Counted from the first letter of the stretch, positions 49,025 through 63,286 are shown. The stretch: DNA of 64,000 bases from Mactra quadrangularis (GCA_025267735.1 CM046294.1:31465222-31529221), one strand, 5' to 3'. Notes: generated from the letters alone by a model not told the origin. Numbers and translations: made by a program.

Positions 49025-51124
49025 AAATAAAGAAGTAGAATGAAGGAACACATTTAGTGATCCGAGGACTTGGATAATTATATACATGTTTTTTCTTGTT
49101 AGGTTTATATCTATGTTTTATTTACAAAAAAAATGTTCTACACGATCACAAGTTACTGCTGGTTCTGGTGACACTATGACCATGAAATATTCCATTACTT
49201 CCCATTTTCGGAAAGCTGAATGAACAAGCTTTCTTTTGGTATACAATACTGCTACAAGTTCGAGTAAGTATTTAACTCTGGATGAGTTATATAACGAACA
49301 GTTTTTCATTTTTTTTAATTCTCTACACAGAGAACTGATTCAAACGTACAGAAGGACCTATCTCTGATGTCAATATTTGCAACGTATTTGTAATAATATC
49401 AACGGCAAAAGCATGTTTATGCAATGTTTACAAATAACCATAAAGAATAAAAAATACGGCTTTATTAAGTGATGGAAGTGCTTCAAGAAATATACTAAAT
49501 ATTTTTTGTTTGTTAGGTACCTTTTTTACAAAAAAAATGTCCTGCACTACCGCAAGTTACTGCTGGTTCTTGCGACATTATGACCAAAACATATGCCATA
49601 AAATACATGTTTTCTGAAAGCTGAATGAACAAGCTTTCATTTGGTATATAATACTGCTACAAGTTCGTGTAAGTATTTAACTCTGGACGAGTTATATAAC
49701 GAACAATTTTCAATTTTTATTTCATTTCTCTACACAGAGAACTGATTTAAACGTACAGAAGGACCTATCTCTGATGGCAATATTTTTAACGTATTTGTAA
49801 CAATATTAACGGCATTACATGCATATGCAGTGTATAAAATAACCATAAATAATGAAAAATACGGCTACATTGATCGATCGAAGTGCTTCAAGAAATATAT
49901 TCAATATTCTAGTTTGGTAGGTACTTTTTTACAAAAAAAATGTCCTGCGCTACCGCAAGTTACTGCTGGTTCTTGCGACATTATGACCAAAACATATGTA
50001 ATAAAATTCACACAGAAAACTGAAATGAACAAGCTTTCATTTGGTATAAAACACTACTACTACTTCTCGTTTGTTTTTTACACTATATTAGTTTTATAAA
50101 CAACATTTTTGTTCATTCGAATTTCTACGCGAATCCAAGGGTTTTTTTTAGAAAATTATTCAACGTGATTACAAGTAACTGCTGGTTCTTGTGACGCTAT
50201 GAACGAAAACTATGCCATTTAATAATATTGTCGTAAAGCTGAATGAACAAGCTTTCAATTGGTATATAATACTACAACCAGTTCGAGTGAGTATTGCACA
50301 CTGAACTAGTTTTATTGCGAACATTTGTTCAATTTTCATTAGAATTCTCTACTTTGGTTTGGATTAATGTGTAGGTAGGACTTTTTTCTATGTCAATATT
50401 TGTTGCAAATATGAATAAAAACCAATGAAAATTTATATCAAAATAACGGGGGGAAAAACGATTTCATAATCATAAGAAAGTTTTTTTCTATAACGGTTGA
50501 AATAAGTGCTCTAATGGGTTGGTTATGTTCAGATACTTCGCTAAAAATTTCACTTCGCTCAAAATTTTACTTTGCTATAGTAAGTTACTGCTGTTATTTT
50601 TTATCCGAAGACCGGGTCTGTGTTCCATTTAATATACATATTCACAAAGCTGAATGAACAAGCTTTCATTTGGTATATAATACTGCTTTATGTTCAAGAT
50701 AGTTTTCCACTTCGGATATGTTTTATTAATGACATTTTTCGATTTCCATTCGAATTATTCATCTGGAGTTGGAAATAAATGTGCGTATATAAGGCCCATC
50801 TTCAATGTCAACATTTGTTACAGATCTGCATCAAAAGACAAGAATTATTTATATCGAACTAAAGATAAAACATGCACGATTATATCAACATGAATTACAT
50901 AATACTGGTAGAAGTAAGAGCTTAAGCGTTGATTATGTTCACGTATTTCGTACAAAATTTAATATCGCTTTATATTGCGAGTTACTGCTGTTTTAGTGTT
51001 ATTATGGTCAATAAATATACTATTTAACATACATTTTCAAAAAGCCGAATGAACAAGCTTTAGTATGGTATATTATTCATCTCAACTGTCATGTTAGATT
51101 TTATACACTGAATAAGTTTTTCTT

Positions 51125-51385
51125 ATGACAATTTTTTCAATAATTTCATCGTGGTTATCATTCTTGATATTTTCTCCGCCGAATGAAATATTTAGCCGCA
51201 GATTAAACTTGCGTACCGAATATCTGTTAGATGTTAAACGTTTGATTTTGAACAAAATCATTCCCTTTCGTAAATCTTATCTTGCACGTATGATAAGTCA
51301 TGTTATATTTGATAAGTAAAGTGTAAGAAAATAATGCAAATAAAAACAGAATAATCATGGTTCATGTTATAAAATTAACTTGTAT
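51125..51385 (+). other. Asymmetric insert at the fold-back 2 centre
   Basis: From ~51181 to 51385 the left arm has ~200 bp with no counterpart in the right arm, where CTTGATATTTTCTCCGC and CAACTTCCGGGTA are close together (51640-51680). It contains a 64-codon open frame from 51125 of no known family. It could be an insertion in one arm or a deletion in the other. Confidence 0.4.
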
Positions 51386-54300
51386 TTTAGATCAACTTCC
51401 GGGTATAGAAAGACAGCGGAACCAAATTGTTTTCGCGAAAACATTTTTTTTACGCAAACAACAAATTATTATGTGAAGGACTTTTGTAACAAAACTAGCT
51501 CATTTAACGTGTTTTATAATATGCTTTCATAAATATCAAGTTTGTTTGAATAAAAACCATATCGTATTTATGTAACAGGTGGTAACGAATATGTAAAAAT
51601 GAAAAATCAAGTTGTTTCCGCTATCTATCTTTACCCGGAAGTTGGTCTTAAATGCGGAGAAAATATCAAGATTAATTACCACGCTGAAAGAAATGTCATA
51701 AGATAAACTTATACAGTTTATAAAAACCAACATAACAATGTATCATGTATAAAATTAAAGCTTGTCCATTCGACTTTTTGAAAATGTATATTAAATGGTA
51801 TATTTACCAGTCACAACAACACCAAAAACAGCAGTAACTTACAATATACATGTAAAATGGTATTAAAATTTGCACGAAGTACGTAAACTTTACCAACGCT
51901 TACGCTCTTTTTTTCAACCACTAATAAAACAATTCGTGCTGATGTAATCGTCCATGTTTTCCTCTTTATTTTGATATAAATTATCATTGATTTTTATGCA
52001 GATCTGTAACAAATATTGAGAGAAGTCTTTAAATCTGCACATTTAATTTGAATCCCGAGTAAACATTCTAAACTTGAAAGATATGTATTAAATTAAATAT
52101 ATCCGATGTTGAAAACTATCGACAACATAAAGCAGTACTATATACCAAATTAAAGCTTGATCCTTTAGCTTTGTGAATATGTGTATTGAATAGTATGTTT
52201 ACCCAGTCATTGGATCACAAAAAACAGCAGTAACTTACAATAGCGAAGTTAAAGTTTGAACGAAGTACGTGAACATAACCAACCCTCAGAGCTCTTATTT
52301 CGGCCAGTATTAAAGCAATGAATGTTAATGTAATTGTCAATGTTTAATATGAATTACCATTGTTCTATATCCATATTTGCAGCAAATTTGAAATTTAAGA
52401 TAAGTCCTATCTGTACATTTAATCCAACGCCGAGTAGGGTTCGGATAAAAATTGAAGAGCATATTCTTAATAAAACTCGTTCAGTGTGAAATTTTGCCAC
52501 GATCTGGTAGAAGTATTATATACCAAATGAAAACTTGCTCATTCAGCTTCACGAAAACGGGTGATAAAAAGCATAGTTTTAGCGTCACAAGAACTAGCAG
52601 TAACTTGTAAAACTTTTTGGAAAAACACAAGGATACTAAATCTACAAGATTTTTTTAAAGTTTTATTATAGATTATTATCTTTAGCCGTAGTCTTTTACG
52701 CCTATTTAATACATACATGTAAAACCCTAGATTTTTTAAACATATTCGATGCAAATATTGACATCATAAACAGGCGCTATCTGTACGTTTAACTAAGTAC
52801 TCTGTGTTGAGAGTTCAAACGAAAATTGAAAAACTGTTCGTAATAAAACTCATCCAGCGTAAAATACTTAAATGAGCCTGTAGCAGAATTATATACCTAA
52901 TGAAAGCTTGTTTATTCATCTTTACAAAAATGGTCACTACAAAGCATACTTTTCATTCATAACGTCACAAGTATCAGCAGTAACCTCTGATTGCAAGGGA
53001 CGTTTTTTAAAAAATCACTTAAATTTTAGCATCCCAAAACGAATGTATAATATGTATATATATTTTTAAACAGTCAAGTACTTACAATGTTGTTTGTAGC
53101 TGAGTTCTTTCATTCTTCATTCTTATTTAGATAAATGTTACGTCATAGCTTTTTTATACATTGTTGGAAAACATTGGCATCAAAAATAGGCCCTATATGT
53201 ATGTACAATATGGACCTTCGCGTAGAAATTCAAATGAAAAAAAATGTTGTTTATAAAACTAATATAGTGTCAGAAAAAACAAGAAGAACTAGTAGCAGTA
53301 TTATATACCAAATGAAAGCTTGTTCATTCAGCTTTCAGAAAATGGGTATTTTATGGCGTATGTTTTGATCATATTGTCGCAAGAATCAGCAGTAACTTGC
53401 GGTAGCGTAGGGCATTTTTTGTAAAAAAGTACATACCAAACAAGAATATTGAATATATTTCTTAAAGCACTTCGATCACTCAATGTAGCCACATTTTTCA
53501 TTCTTTATGGTTATTTTTATACATTGCATATACATGTAATACCGTTGATATTATTACAAATACGTTGCAAATATTGTCATCAAAAGTAGGTTCTTCTGTA
53601 CGTTTGTATCAGTTCCCTGTGCAGAGAATTCAAATAAAAATTGAAAAACTACTTGTAATATAACTCATCAAGTGTAATCTACTTACACAAACTTGTAGCA
53701 GTATTATATACAAAATGAAAGCTTGTTCACTTAGCTTTACGAAAATGAGTAGCAAATGACAGTGTTTTCGATCATAGCGACAAAGAACGAGCAGTAACTT
53801 CTGATTACGAGGGTTATTTTTTGTAAAAATATGTTTATTTTACTAACCCAATAGAACTCATCCAGTGTAAATAACTTACACGAACTTGTAGCAGTATTAT
53901 ATACCAAATGAAAGCTTGTTAATGCAGCTTTCAGAAAATATGTAATTTATGGCCAATGTTTTGGTCATATTGTCGCAAGAACCAGCAGTAACAAGAGGTA
54001 GCGTAGGACATTTTTTTTTTGTTAAAAGGTATCTACCAAACAAGAATATTGAATATATTTCTTGAAGCTCTTCGATCACTTAATGAAGCCGTATTTTTCA
54101 TACTTCATGGTAATTTTTATACATTGCATAAACATGTTATTGCCGTTGATATTGTTACAACTACGTTGCAAATATTGCCATCAGAGATAGGTTCTTCTGA
54201 ACGTATAAATCAGTTCTCTGTGTAGAGAATTCAAATAAAAATTGAAAAACTGTTCGTTATATAACTCATCCATAGTTAAATACTAACACGAACTTGTAGC

Positions 54301-54820
54301 AGTATTATATACCAAATGAAAGCATGTTAATTTTACTTTACGAATATGTGTGATTTATGGCATATGTTTCGGTCATATTGTCGCAAGAACCAGCAGTAAC
54401 TTGCGGTAGCGTAGGACATTTTTTGTAAAAAAGTACCTACCAAACAAGAATATTGAATATATTTCTTGAAGCACTTCGAACACTTAATGTAGCCGTATTT
54501 TTCATCTTGTTTTTGGTTATTTTCATACACTGCATATACTCTTTATGCCGTTGATATTGTTACAAATACTTTGCAAATATTACCATCAGAGATAGGTCCT
54601 TCTGTACATTTAAAACAGTTCTCTGTGTAAAGAAATCAAATAAAGATTGAAAAACTGTTCGTTATATAACTCATCCAGAGTTAAATATTTACACAAACTT
54701 GTAGCAGTATTATATACCAAAAGAAAGCTTGTTCATTCAGCTTTCCGAAAATGGGAAGTAAATGGCATATTTCATGGTCATAGTGTCTTAATGTGTTCCT
54801 TCATTCTACTTCTTTATTTA

Positions 54821-55030
54821 GCTGCAGCATTGGCGTATTGGTTAGCATGTCTGACTTCGAATCGGGAGATCACGGGTTCGAGTCCGGTCGCGGTACGATG
54901 TCATACCCTATACATGAGTTGTCAGTCTCGTGGTAGGGTATTATAGTAGGAAGAGCTGGATGTCGTATATATATTGTATAACCTAAATGTGTGTTGAATG
55001 CGACGTTAAACCCAATTAAAACAAACAAAC
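54821..55030 (+). mobile_element. SINE family III in right arm of fold-back 2
   Basis: A plus-strand family III copy: GCTGCAGCATTGGCGTATTGG head, B box GGGTTCGAGTCC, and tail CGACGTTAAACCC plus A-rich sequence. Confidence 0.9.
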
Positions 55031-55498
55031 TTTTTTTATTTTCATATTTCATAGTATTGATTTTAACATATCCCACATCCTAGATTGGCTCTATATGTTC
55101 TTTTTTTTTAATTTTGGACCTTATAGAGAATTCAAACATATAACTTTTATGATCTGAGAATTCTGAGAGGCAAAATAAAGAATAATTTGCTAGAATGATA
55201 CAGCAGTCTGCAACAGTACTGCCCTACTGCCGAAAATTCTAACAGTAAGGTTTTACTGCCGAAAATTCTAACAGTAATGCTGTACTGCCGAAAACTTAAG
55301 CAGTAAGGCTTTACTGCTGTACTGCCGAAAAATTCTAGCAGTAAGGCTGTACTGCTGTACTGTCGAAAAGTCTGGCAGTAGGGCTGTACTGCTGGCAGTA
55401 GGGCTGTACTGCTGTACTGCCGAAAATTCTGGCAGTAGGGCTGTACTGCTGTACTGCTGTACTGCTGTTACTGCTGTCTTCACATACATGGGCACAGG

Positions 55499-57024
55499 AA
55501 TGTGTCTTCTCTTCTAATTACCCTTACTGTTCTAAAAATCGTAATAGAATCCGTTTTGTCATAATAATAGGGTCTTTAAAACCCGCTAGTAGGTACATGA
55601 TTTTCAAAAATATAAAAGAGTGAAACATTCGGAAAATAATATATAAACTACAACTCCAAATGATTGAAAAAAGGAAAAGTACCTAAGGAGCCATATGTCA
55701 CAAGTTCTCAACTTTTCCGTGAAGTATACTTTTCCAAATATGGAAAAGTAGATGGAGCCATACGAAATGACGTGTCTGTCAGACTACACGCTTCAAACAA
55801 AGAGAAAATGTTGGTTTAAATTTTTAAAACACACATTTACGAAGTAAAATTTGGGGAATAGTGAAAACAACTAAAATTTGTTGTAGGCAAGTTTTGTACG
55901 TTTTCAGAATTGTCTCTCAAACTCCTCACAGTGCTTACGTCACGCTTTGCTACTTATTGATTTGATAAAGGGAGATAACCACTGCGGGGAGTTTGATTGG
56001 CTCTATGTGATGGAATGCGTACTATGCGGTCACGTCATGTGATATGCGGGCTTAGAAATTAATCTGAGATTGAGGAACTAGAACCACTGTAAATAAGTCT
56101 GCATTTCAAAATTATTATTTGTACTGTAAACAAATTGACAACACTATTATTATGTATTCTATAACCCTTTCATATCATCATAAATAAACATATTGTCTGA
56201 TATATTTGCAGTGACATAACCTTTGATTCTAAATCTCAAAGTCTTATAGTTCGTTTTTTTTCTCATCAGTCAAGTCATAAATAGATAGTTTTATAGTGAC
56301 TTCTTTTTTTTCTTTGTCTGACACTCGTGATATTGTGTATTCAACCACAGTGAAATTATTAAAACTTTGACCGTAAAGGAAAAATGAACTACAAATAGGA
56401 AGCAAACATAGACCTATATAACTTCTGTATGCTATATGATCTGAAGCTTTTCCAGACACCATTAATTTCATACATCCAATCAGTCAATATGACTTTTATC
56501 TCGTAGCTCTTGGTGTCTAGTAGGGCCCATCAGAAACATAGATATCTATGTCTCTGGGCCCATACAATGATGTTGAACCCATGATTTTTCTAATACAGTT
56601 CATAGTTAATTTATACCAACAATGCACACATACAGAGTTCAATTACCGGTACACATAACTTGTAAATGAAAACCTCAAGTCCTTGTGCAGTAAAAATGAT
56701 GTGGTCCTTATGTCTGGTTTCCATGGCGTTTGAATAGAAACATGGATATCTATGTCTGTGCTTTTGATATACAATTGGAAGATATATTTTACTTACGGTT
56801 TGAATTCTTGTTTATATGGAATAAGTAACTGGCGCCTAGACTTTCCAGTCACTGCCAATCATTTACTCAACACAATCACATTTTGTTTGGTTTCTTTTAT
56901 ATGTACCACTTTAATACTTCATCACTATTTTGTAAGAAAGATCACAGCGTGTTGACACTCCATAGTGACTAACGCAGTTTATTGTGACAAGTGAATGTTG
57001 TTTCATAGCAGTATAATGTCATTA
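55499..57024. other. Spacer with short palindromes
   Basis: No gene recognised. A 75-codon minus-strand frame (56471-56244) has no known family and no clear splice context. The palindrome ACATAGATATCTATGT at 56538-56553 sits inside GGGCCC...GGGCCC arms, and a variant recurs at 56741-56756. Confidence 0.4.
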
Positions 57025-57207
57025 TTTGTTTGGTTGGGTTTAACATTGTAGCAACACATTGCAAAGACCATATCATGGCAGTTAGTCAACATATTCCTTG
57101 TTCCTGGAAAGGCTAAATCCCTGGATTTAGATGTTAACCAGTTATCAGGCATATATATACACTGTACTTCTGTCAGTGACTGACAACTGCCCGACATAAT
57201 TAAGAAC
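57025..57207 (-). mobile_element. SINE family I body, head-less
   Basis: On the minus strand it spans GACAACTGCC through the lysine-like AGGGATTTAGCC body to GTTAAACCCAACCAAAC at the 3' end. The tRNA head is missing, so it is a 5'-truncated copy. Confidence 0.8.
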
Positions 57208-59148
57208 ATTTACAAACATTTTATCTCTTGAGAAATTAAAGAAGACATGAATATCATATAACTCAGCAAGACCATTTTAATTTACATAGTGATTTGCAAA
57301 CACATTTTCATGTTATTCAAATTCATCAGTCAATAAATGTTCACAATATAGACTGGAACTGAAAATACTTGAGTGTTTCCACCCACACTGGTCAGTGATT
57401 GGATACAATTGTTGAAAATAAAAAAATATAAATAATTCCTATTGTTCTTTGTATAAATATTTTGCATAGTAACTGTGCATGTTTATTAAAACTACAGGTA
57501 AAACCCCATACATTCAAATTCCCTATGAAGTCAAATAGACTGTTCATAACAGTAGGCCCTATGGCTCTATTAAGATCCCACCATCTCAACATTATCTTAA
57601 TGCCTTCAATCAATGATTTGAAAATACAAAAACAAACACAAAAGCAGAATGTTCAGTTTTAAAAAATATTTACAGCACTTTCTATCCATCATCACATATT
57701 ATAATTAAATTAACCTGTCACAACTTGAATAATTACACGGCCACTGAATTTGTTATTTTTATTTTCTTTGGAACATAATTTTCGATATTATATTGAAACA
57801 TGTAGATATTTTTCCTCCTATATAGGCATAAAGTTTAGTCTATGTTTCAACGAGTTTTAGTAACGTCCTTTTCTTTCCATATGAGTTTAAAGTTAACTGC
57901 TATGAGTCATACCAAAAATAGAGTAAAATATGTCTAACATGTACCTTTTTGTATTTTCATTCGAAAATTATCGTACTTTTGTATTAAAATTGATTATTTT
58001 CCTTCTACATCTATGGATACTTAAGCTTAAAGATGGTAGTTTTAAATATAAAATGAAATATTGTCCACTTGTTTCCATTTTAGTTTCAAAATCGTTTAAA
58101 TAGAAAAATTGCAGTAATGCATGCGTTTAAGTACATGCATGCGTACTTTGGTCATTACAGGTAACGTTAATTGTTATTAAAGAAATTACAGTTCTTTAGC
58201 ACGATTTAACAACGTTCAAGCAAATTATTTTTTATATTTTCACACAGAAATGACTTTTATTTTGGGAAATTGGACATGTATACCCTGATCCATACTACAT
58301 TCGTGTTTCTTCTTCGTGTTTTTGTATTTAGGTTTTTTGAAAAGGCGGTCCTGCCGCCTCGGAGGGACAATATATGCAGTCCCCTTTCAAAAGAGATATA
58401 ACCGAAGTGATATTCATATTTCTTTAAACCCGAGATTTCATATAAAATTTATGCTTCACTTAAAACAATACTGTAGATACATGTATATTGATGATAAGAT
58501 GATTAGCATGATTAGTATACTTTAATTATGTATTTGTTATGCGCTAAAACATATTATACCCCTTACAATGATGGTGTTATTAATAATGGTGTCATTATAC
58601 TGCGATCACCGACCATAAACCTTTAATTATTACAGGATGACACTGATTGGATTAATGTCTGCCAACATTTATTATTACATCGCATGAAAATATTATTATC
58701 ACAGTTATTGATTAAAATTTACATGTCCGTTTTATAACTAAAAACTTAACTCCCTGAATATTCATAAATATACTTTTTGTCGCTCTTTAAAATCGTGATT
58801 CATGTTTCAAGAGAAATTCTGGTTTTATGAACGAGGTTGCACTACACTGAGAATGAACATCATCAATTATTGTTCATCAATAAAAGTCCAGGTAGTAAAG
58901 GGACTGGTAACAGATTTTTACTGGATCATCTAGCGTTGCTTAACTTTGCAATTTGCCCATCGCTTAAACGTTCTCACTATCAACTCCAGCTGTGAATAAA
59001 GTCGCTAATTTGGTTTATACATATACAAGCTTGTGGCAGATAGTAATGCGCACTAATACAAAATAATATTTTCCGTACACAGTTAGAATAATGTTGATTA
59101 ATGTGAAAAAAAACACCCAGATTGAATATCATAATTTTAATGAACATG
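57208..59148. other. Spacer with no recognised feature
   Basis: AT-rich, with short open frames on both strands but no recognisable domain, repeat or splice structure. Confidence 0.4.
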
Positions 59149-59330
59149 AAGTTAGCAGACTCAGCAGACACAGCAGAAGAAGGAACGATCCTTCTGCTGT
59201 GTCTGTTGGCAGAAGGATTAAACAAGAGCAGAAGGATCAATCTTTCTGCTGCGTCTGTTGACAAAAAGATCGAATTATAACAGAACGATCAATCCGCTGG
59301 GTTTGTTAGAAAGAAAACATTACAGCGGAA
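59149..59330. repeat. Short imperfect repeats around TTCTGCTGTGTCTG
   Basis: AGACACAGCAGAAG is followed 11 bases later by its exact complement CTTCTGCTGTGTCT. The unit GATC.TTCTGCTG.GTCTGTTG then recurs three times at ~60-bp spacing, progressively diverged. Confidence 0.65.
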
Positions 59331-60198
59331 TGATAAATAAAAATAAGCGCATATGTGTACTAGAAGTAAATCAGTAATAACAACATGGCCTGTGTAGAAA
59401 GTCGATCTATTGTCGGATGTCATTTTGTGTTAAACTGCCATCCTTCTGCTGTTAATGAAAGCATGTTTGCTAATTATTACACAAATTCATTCACATAATT
59501 ATGCATTGAATATTTTTTTAATTTGAGCCAGTTCTTTCGGTACTGTAATGTGTTGAAAATTGACATTGTGGATTTGCAAGTTACAAATGATTGCGTTGAG
59601 TCAGTTTTAAAAGAAACATTTTTTTTTCAATAGTGTGTGTGACCCCCAATAACCCAAATGAGTTTTCTGGTCTTCCGAATAGATTCCTTAGCAAACTTGT
59701 AGCGTCGATGTGTAAAAGGAACACCGAACTCATAAATCAACTGAGATCAAATTGCACTTAGCCAGAAGTTTTATTCAAAAAAGAAATATATGCTCTGGGT
59801 AATGATAAATTATTTACAATGAAATAGTTTATTGAAGCTCTGAGAGTCTGAGACATCTACAATATGAAGTATTGCTATGTTGGTATATTTACTGCTAAAA
59901 CTTTTACTTGTTCATTGACAAGTGGGATAGAAATATTGACTTGTCCGCAGACATAAATGTACAAGTTGGGCATAGGAATTCCACACCGCCGAGTATGACC
60001 AATATGGTCGTATGACTGTAGAAGTTTTAATTTTGCAATGATATTGTCTTTCAATAAAAGCTAGAAAAACTGTCTACCTGTTTTTATATTTACTGTTTCT
60101 CAATATTTCAATTTCATCCAGAGATTCATTCAGTCTATCTCAAAGCTCAGTTTATGTGTAGAGTGTTTCACCATTTTTAACAGTCAATCATTATACAT

Positions 60199-60788
60199 GT
60201 ATGAGGTTACTCTCCAATTCATCGGTTCAAAAGATTTACTCGCTGAACTTTCTTCCTCTGCTTAAATACTACGTACAAACTGATATTTCTATTTTTAGAC
60301 AGAGACACATAAACATTTAAATCGCATGTCTGTCACGTGATTTTTTAAAAATAGATGCAAAGTTGCCTACGCCTGTAATTTCAATATGTCGAAATGCAAA
60401 TATGTTGGACAGTTATGCATTAGTTAGATAATGGAAAATTAACAAAAATAGAAGTAAATATTGATCTTTTTAAACGTGTATCTCTGATGTTTTAGCTGTA
60501 AACATATAGCAACTTATTGAACTTAAATACAAATTGTAGTCTCGCTATATATGAGGTCATACGAGGTTGCATTCGTCACTAGTATCATCATACCATATAA
60601 GGTAATGTTTATCCGTTCAACCAATGAAAATACGTATAAAGTTTTTCATCTAAATTGGAATTTGGTAAACTTTCATTGGTCGTTCAAAGGTTCATAGTAA
60701 AGGTCAATATCATAAATCGAGACGTTTTAAGGCAGCGTGTGAATGTAATGTATTTACTGAGCTGCGAGGGGAGCGTAGTATGAGGTTA
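60199..60788. mobile_element. 568-bp insertion in copy B with 11-bp duplication
   Basis: GTATGAGGTTA occurs at 60199-60209 and 60778-60788, where copy A has a single site near 3728. The intervening 568 bp are absent from copy A. No inverted ends or coding frame are recognised, so the element class is unknown. Confidence 0.7.
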
Positions 60789-62517
60789 GAAGTTCACTTA
60801 TCTATTGTTCATTGAACTAGAGGACATTCTCTGTAAGCAGAATTGTTGGAAAGATTGCTCTAACCTACAATATTAATCATTGACAGAATACACTTGAGAC
60901 CAATGGTGCTTTTCACAAAAATTCTTATGAAAAAAATCTTTGTAAGTCAAAAGTAAGAAACATTGATAATATGCTCATTTTTTGGCTTATCAATGTTAAA
61001 TATTATAAAATTGTGTAGAATATTGTATACCTTTTAAATATCATATCATAGCTATGCTCATTATCCATCTGACTGTTATAAATATAAAATTGACTTACAA
61101 TAACTTTTTTATAAGAATTTTTGTGAATTTGAGCACAGGTCTACAACACTTTTGATGAAGTGACTTTCCTCTACATGCACTAGAAAGGTATATGGAAAAA
61201 TTGTAAGCCTTCAGGAAGAGTAAGTGAGTTATTGTACAGGTTTATCTGAAAATCCTTTTGAGTCCACTTCCTTTTTCTTGCTATAAGAATAAGATACTTG
61301 CCCAAGGAAACAATGAGGTGGGTTTCAGAAGCATTCAAAACCAACACTAATGGAAGATTGGCCAGTCTAATGTCACAGCTTGGTCATACTTGTCTATGCT
61401 AGTTCTGAGCAAACTCCGGCTGAAAAATTATATCACTGTTAACTTGACTGACAAAACTTAAATTACAAAACTTGACAATAACGACAATGAAAGAACAACT
61501 CCAGAATTTGTAACTTATTTCACATGATTTATTTTTAGAAACAATAATGTAGATTATTAACAACAATTGGTTATGGCTGACAATACTATGGATACAATTA
61601 TAGTACATTTTTACTTAGATTCAGATTACAGCTGAAAAAGAAGGGGCAATCATGCTTGCATGCTTTACGGTAATATGTGTTATTCGATGAACAAATAAGA
61701 TGAAAACATAAATTTTAAAATTTAATTCACAAATTTACGGATTTCCATAATCCTGTGTGCGAACAGGACTTCAGATTTATTTTATTGGACACCATTTCCA
61801 AAGATATTTCAGCCCTATTAAACTTAAGTAAAATATGATCTTATATTTTAATTGTCAATAGACATAATTTGGAACTCAAATTTGTGGAGTTTTCCGTCCG
61901 TGTGATGTAGGATACAAACAAAATTTGTTACATATTATTGATGAAACTTTCGAAATATGGATTAAATCCTATTGTTCTTTGTACACGTGTTTTCATTGTA
62001 ACAGTAAAAGTTTGTTTGTACCTACATGGAAAAACCCAAATATTTGAATTCCGGATATAGTCTATTATGTCATCTTAGAGGACATATGACGTCATATTGG
62101 AGAAAAAATGATACCATCTAACAATTTGTATAAATAATACACAGAATTAAGCATGCAAGAAACAGAATATTCGTCCACTTTGATGAAATATCGATTTTAT
62201 TTCAACTTGTGAACTCACTCGGTGAAATAAAAATGGATCCTACACCAAGGTGGACAAATATTCTCTATTTGTTCTACAGCAGAATAGCAGGGTACTCATA
62301 CTAGCCTTTTTTGCACCTCTAAAAATAGAAATACTGACTTGTCCCCAGATATAAATATACGAGAAGGGCATAGGAATTCTACACCCCTATTTGACTTGCC
62401 ATTTCAAAAATTTAACAGATGTTAGTTATACATGTAAACCCATTGCTTATAAAACAGAGTTCTGTTTAAGGGTCCATAAAGGTCAGTCTCCATAAACATA
62501 GTTGTTAGTTAGGGATT

Positions 62518-62783
62518 CAGAAGGGGGGATCCAGGATTTTTCAAGGGGGGGTCTGAAATTTTTCTAGGGGGATCCAAACTTTCGAACCACAATCACATTA
62601 TACACATTTTGCAGGATAATGCAACATTTTAATAATAAAAACAATGTAACCATTAAATCTATGTTAAGCACCAAGAAAAATTGCTTAATGCTACTCGAAA
62701 ATGACTAAAGAATACATTTGTGGACAGGTACATTTTTGAAATTCTAGGGAGTGACCCCCCCCCCCCGCTAGATCCGCCTATAG
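62518..62783. mobile_element. MITE with GGATCC-type ends
   Basis: The left end GGGGGGATCCAGGATTTTTC and right end GACCCCCCCCCCCCGCTAGATCCGCC are inverted, G/C-rich and non-coding inside. Its left end matches the fragment fused to caspase A at 5484. Confidence 0.7.
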
Positions 62784-63286
62784 CCTTGTATACTTTTGTA
62801 TGCAATTATTGAGCAATTGAGTAAGTTCTCATAATTTTGTTAAAACTATTACATGAATGTTACATTCACACAAAATTATCTACAATCTAGATACAAGGCA
62901 CAAGAAAGATTTGCTTGTTCATTTCAAAATTCAGTAAAATATAGTCAAATTAAGTCATTATCTGTTTTACATTTACTGAACACTTACAAGACAGAGTTAA
63001 GAATATTTTATCATTAAAAAGTCTATCAATTATAAAATATCATACATCATTAATACATCAAATTAATAGTGCATCACAGAAACAATCTTAATATAATTGT
63101 CAACAATTTGATTTTTTTCTTCTTTCTTTTCTATAGTGATATTTCACAATATCATAATTATGTTAATATAACCAAACCACAACTGGTCAATTGATGGGTG
63201 GCCAACTAGTACCAATTATTCACTTAAAACACTTCTGACATACAAAATAAAATCACAAATAAACTGTTATGATGTTAAGTCAACAT
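62784..63286. other. 3' flank of caspase B
   Basis: AT-rich, no gene recognised. This sequence is missing from copy A, where the MITE fragment abuts the exon. It probably represents the ancestral caspase 3' UTR. Confidence 0.5.

Larger units (their letters stand above)
48229..55489. mobile_element. Giant fold-back element 2 (7.3 kb)
   Basis: The ends ATGTATGTGAAGACAGCAG and its exact complement are flanked by the 9-bp duplication GGGCACAGG (48220-48228 and 55490-55498). The outer arms carry a GCAGTACAGC minisatellite (48240-48640; complement 55195-55470), then a SINE in each arm, then ~0.2-0.42-kb units containing AAGCTGAATGAACAAGCTTT, about six on the left (49213-51060) and nine inverted on the right (51757-54740). 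The centre near 51515 has an inverted CAACTTCCGGGTA (51388 and 51633). No transposase recognised. Confidence 0.93.

Noticed and set aside
56244..56471. 75-codon minus-strand frame as a gene
   Set aside because: No recognisable domain, no convincing splice sites, and no counterpart elsewhere in the window.
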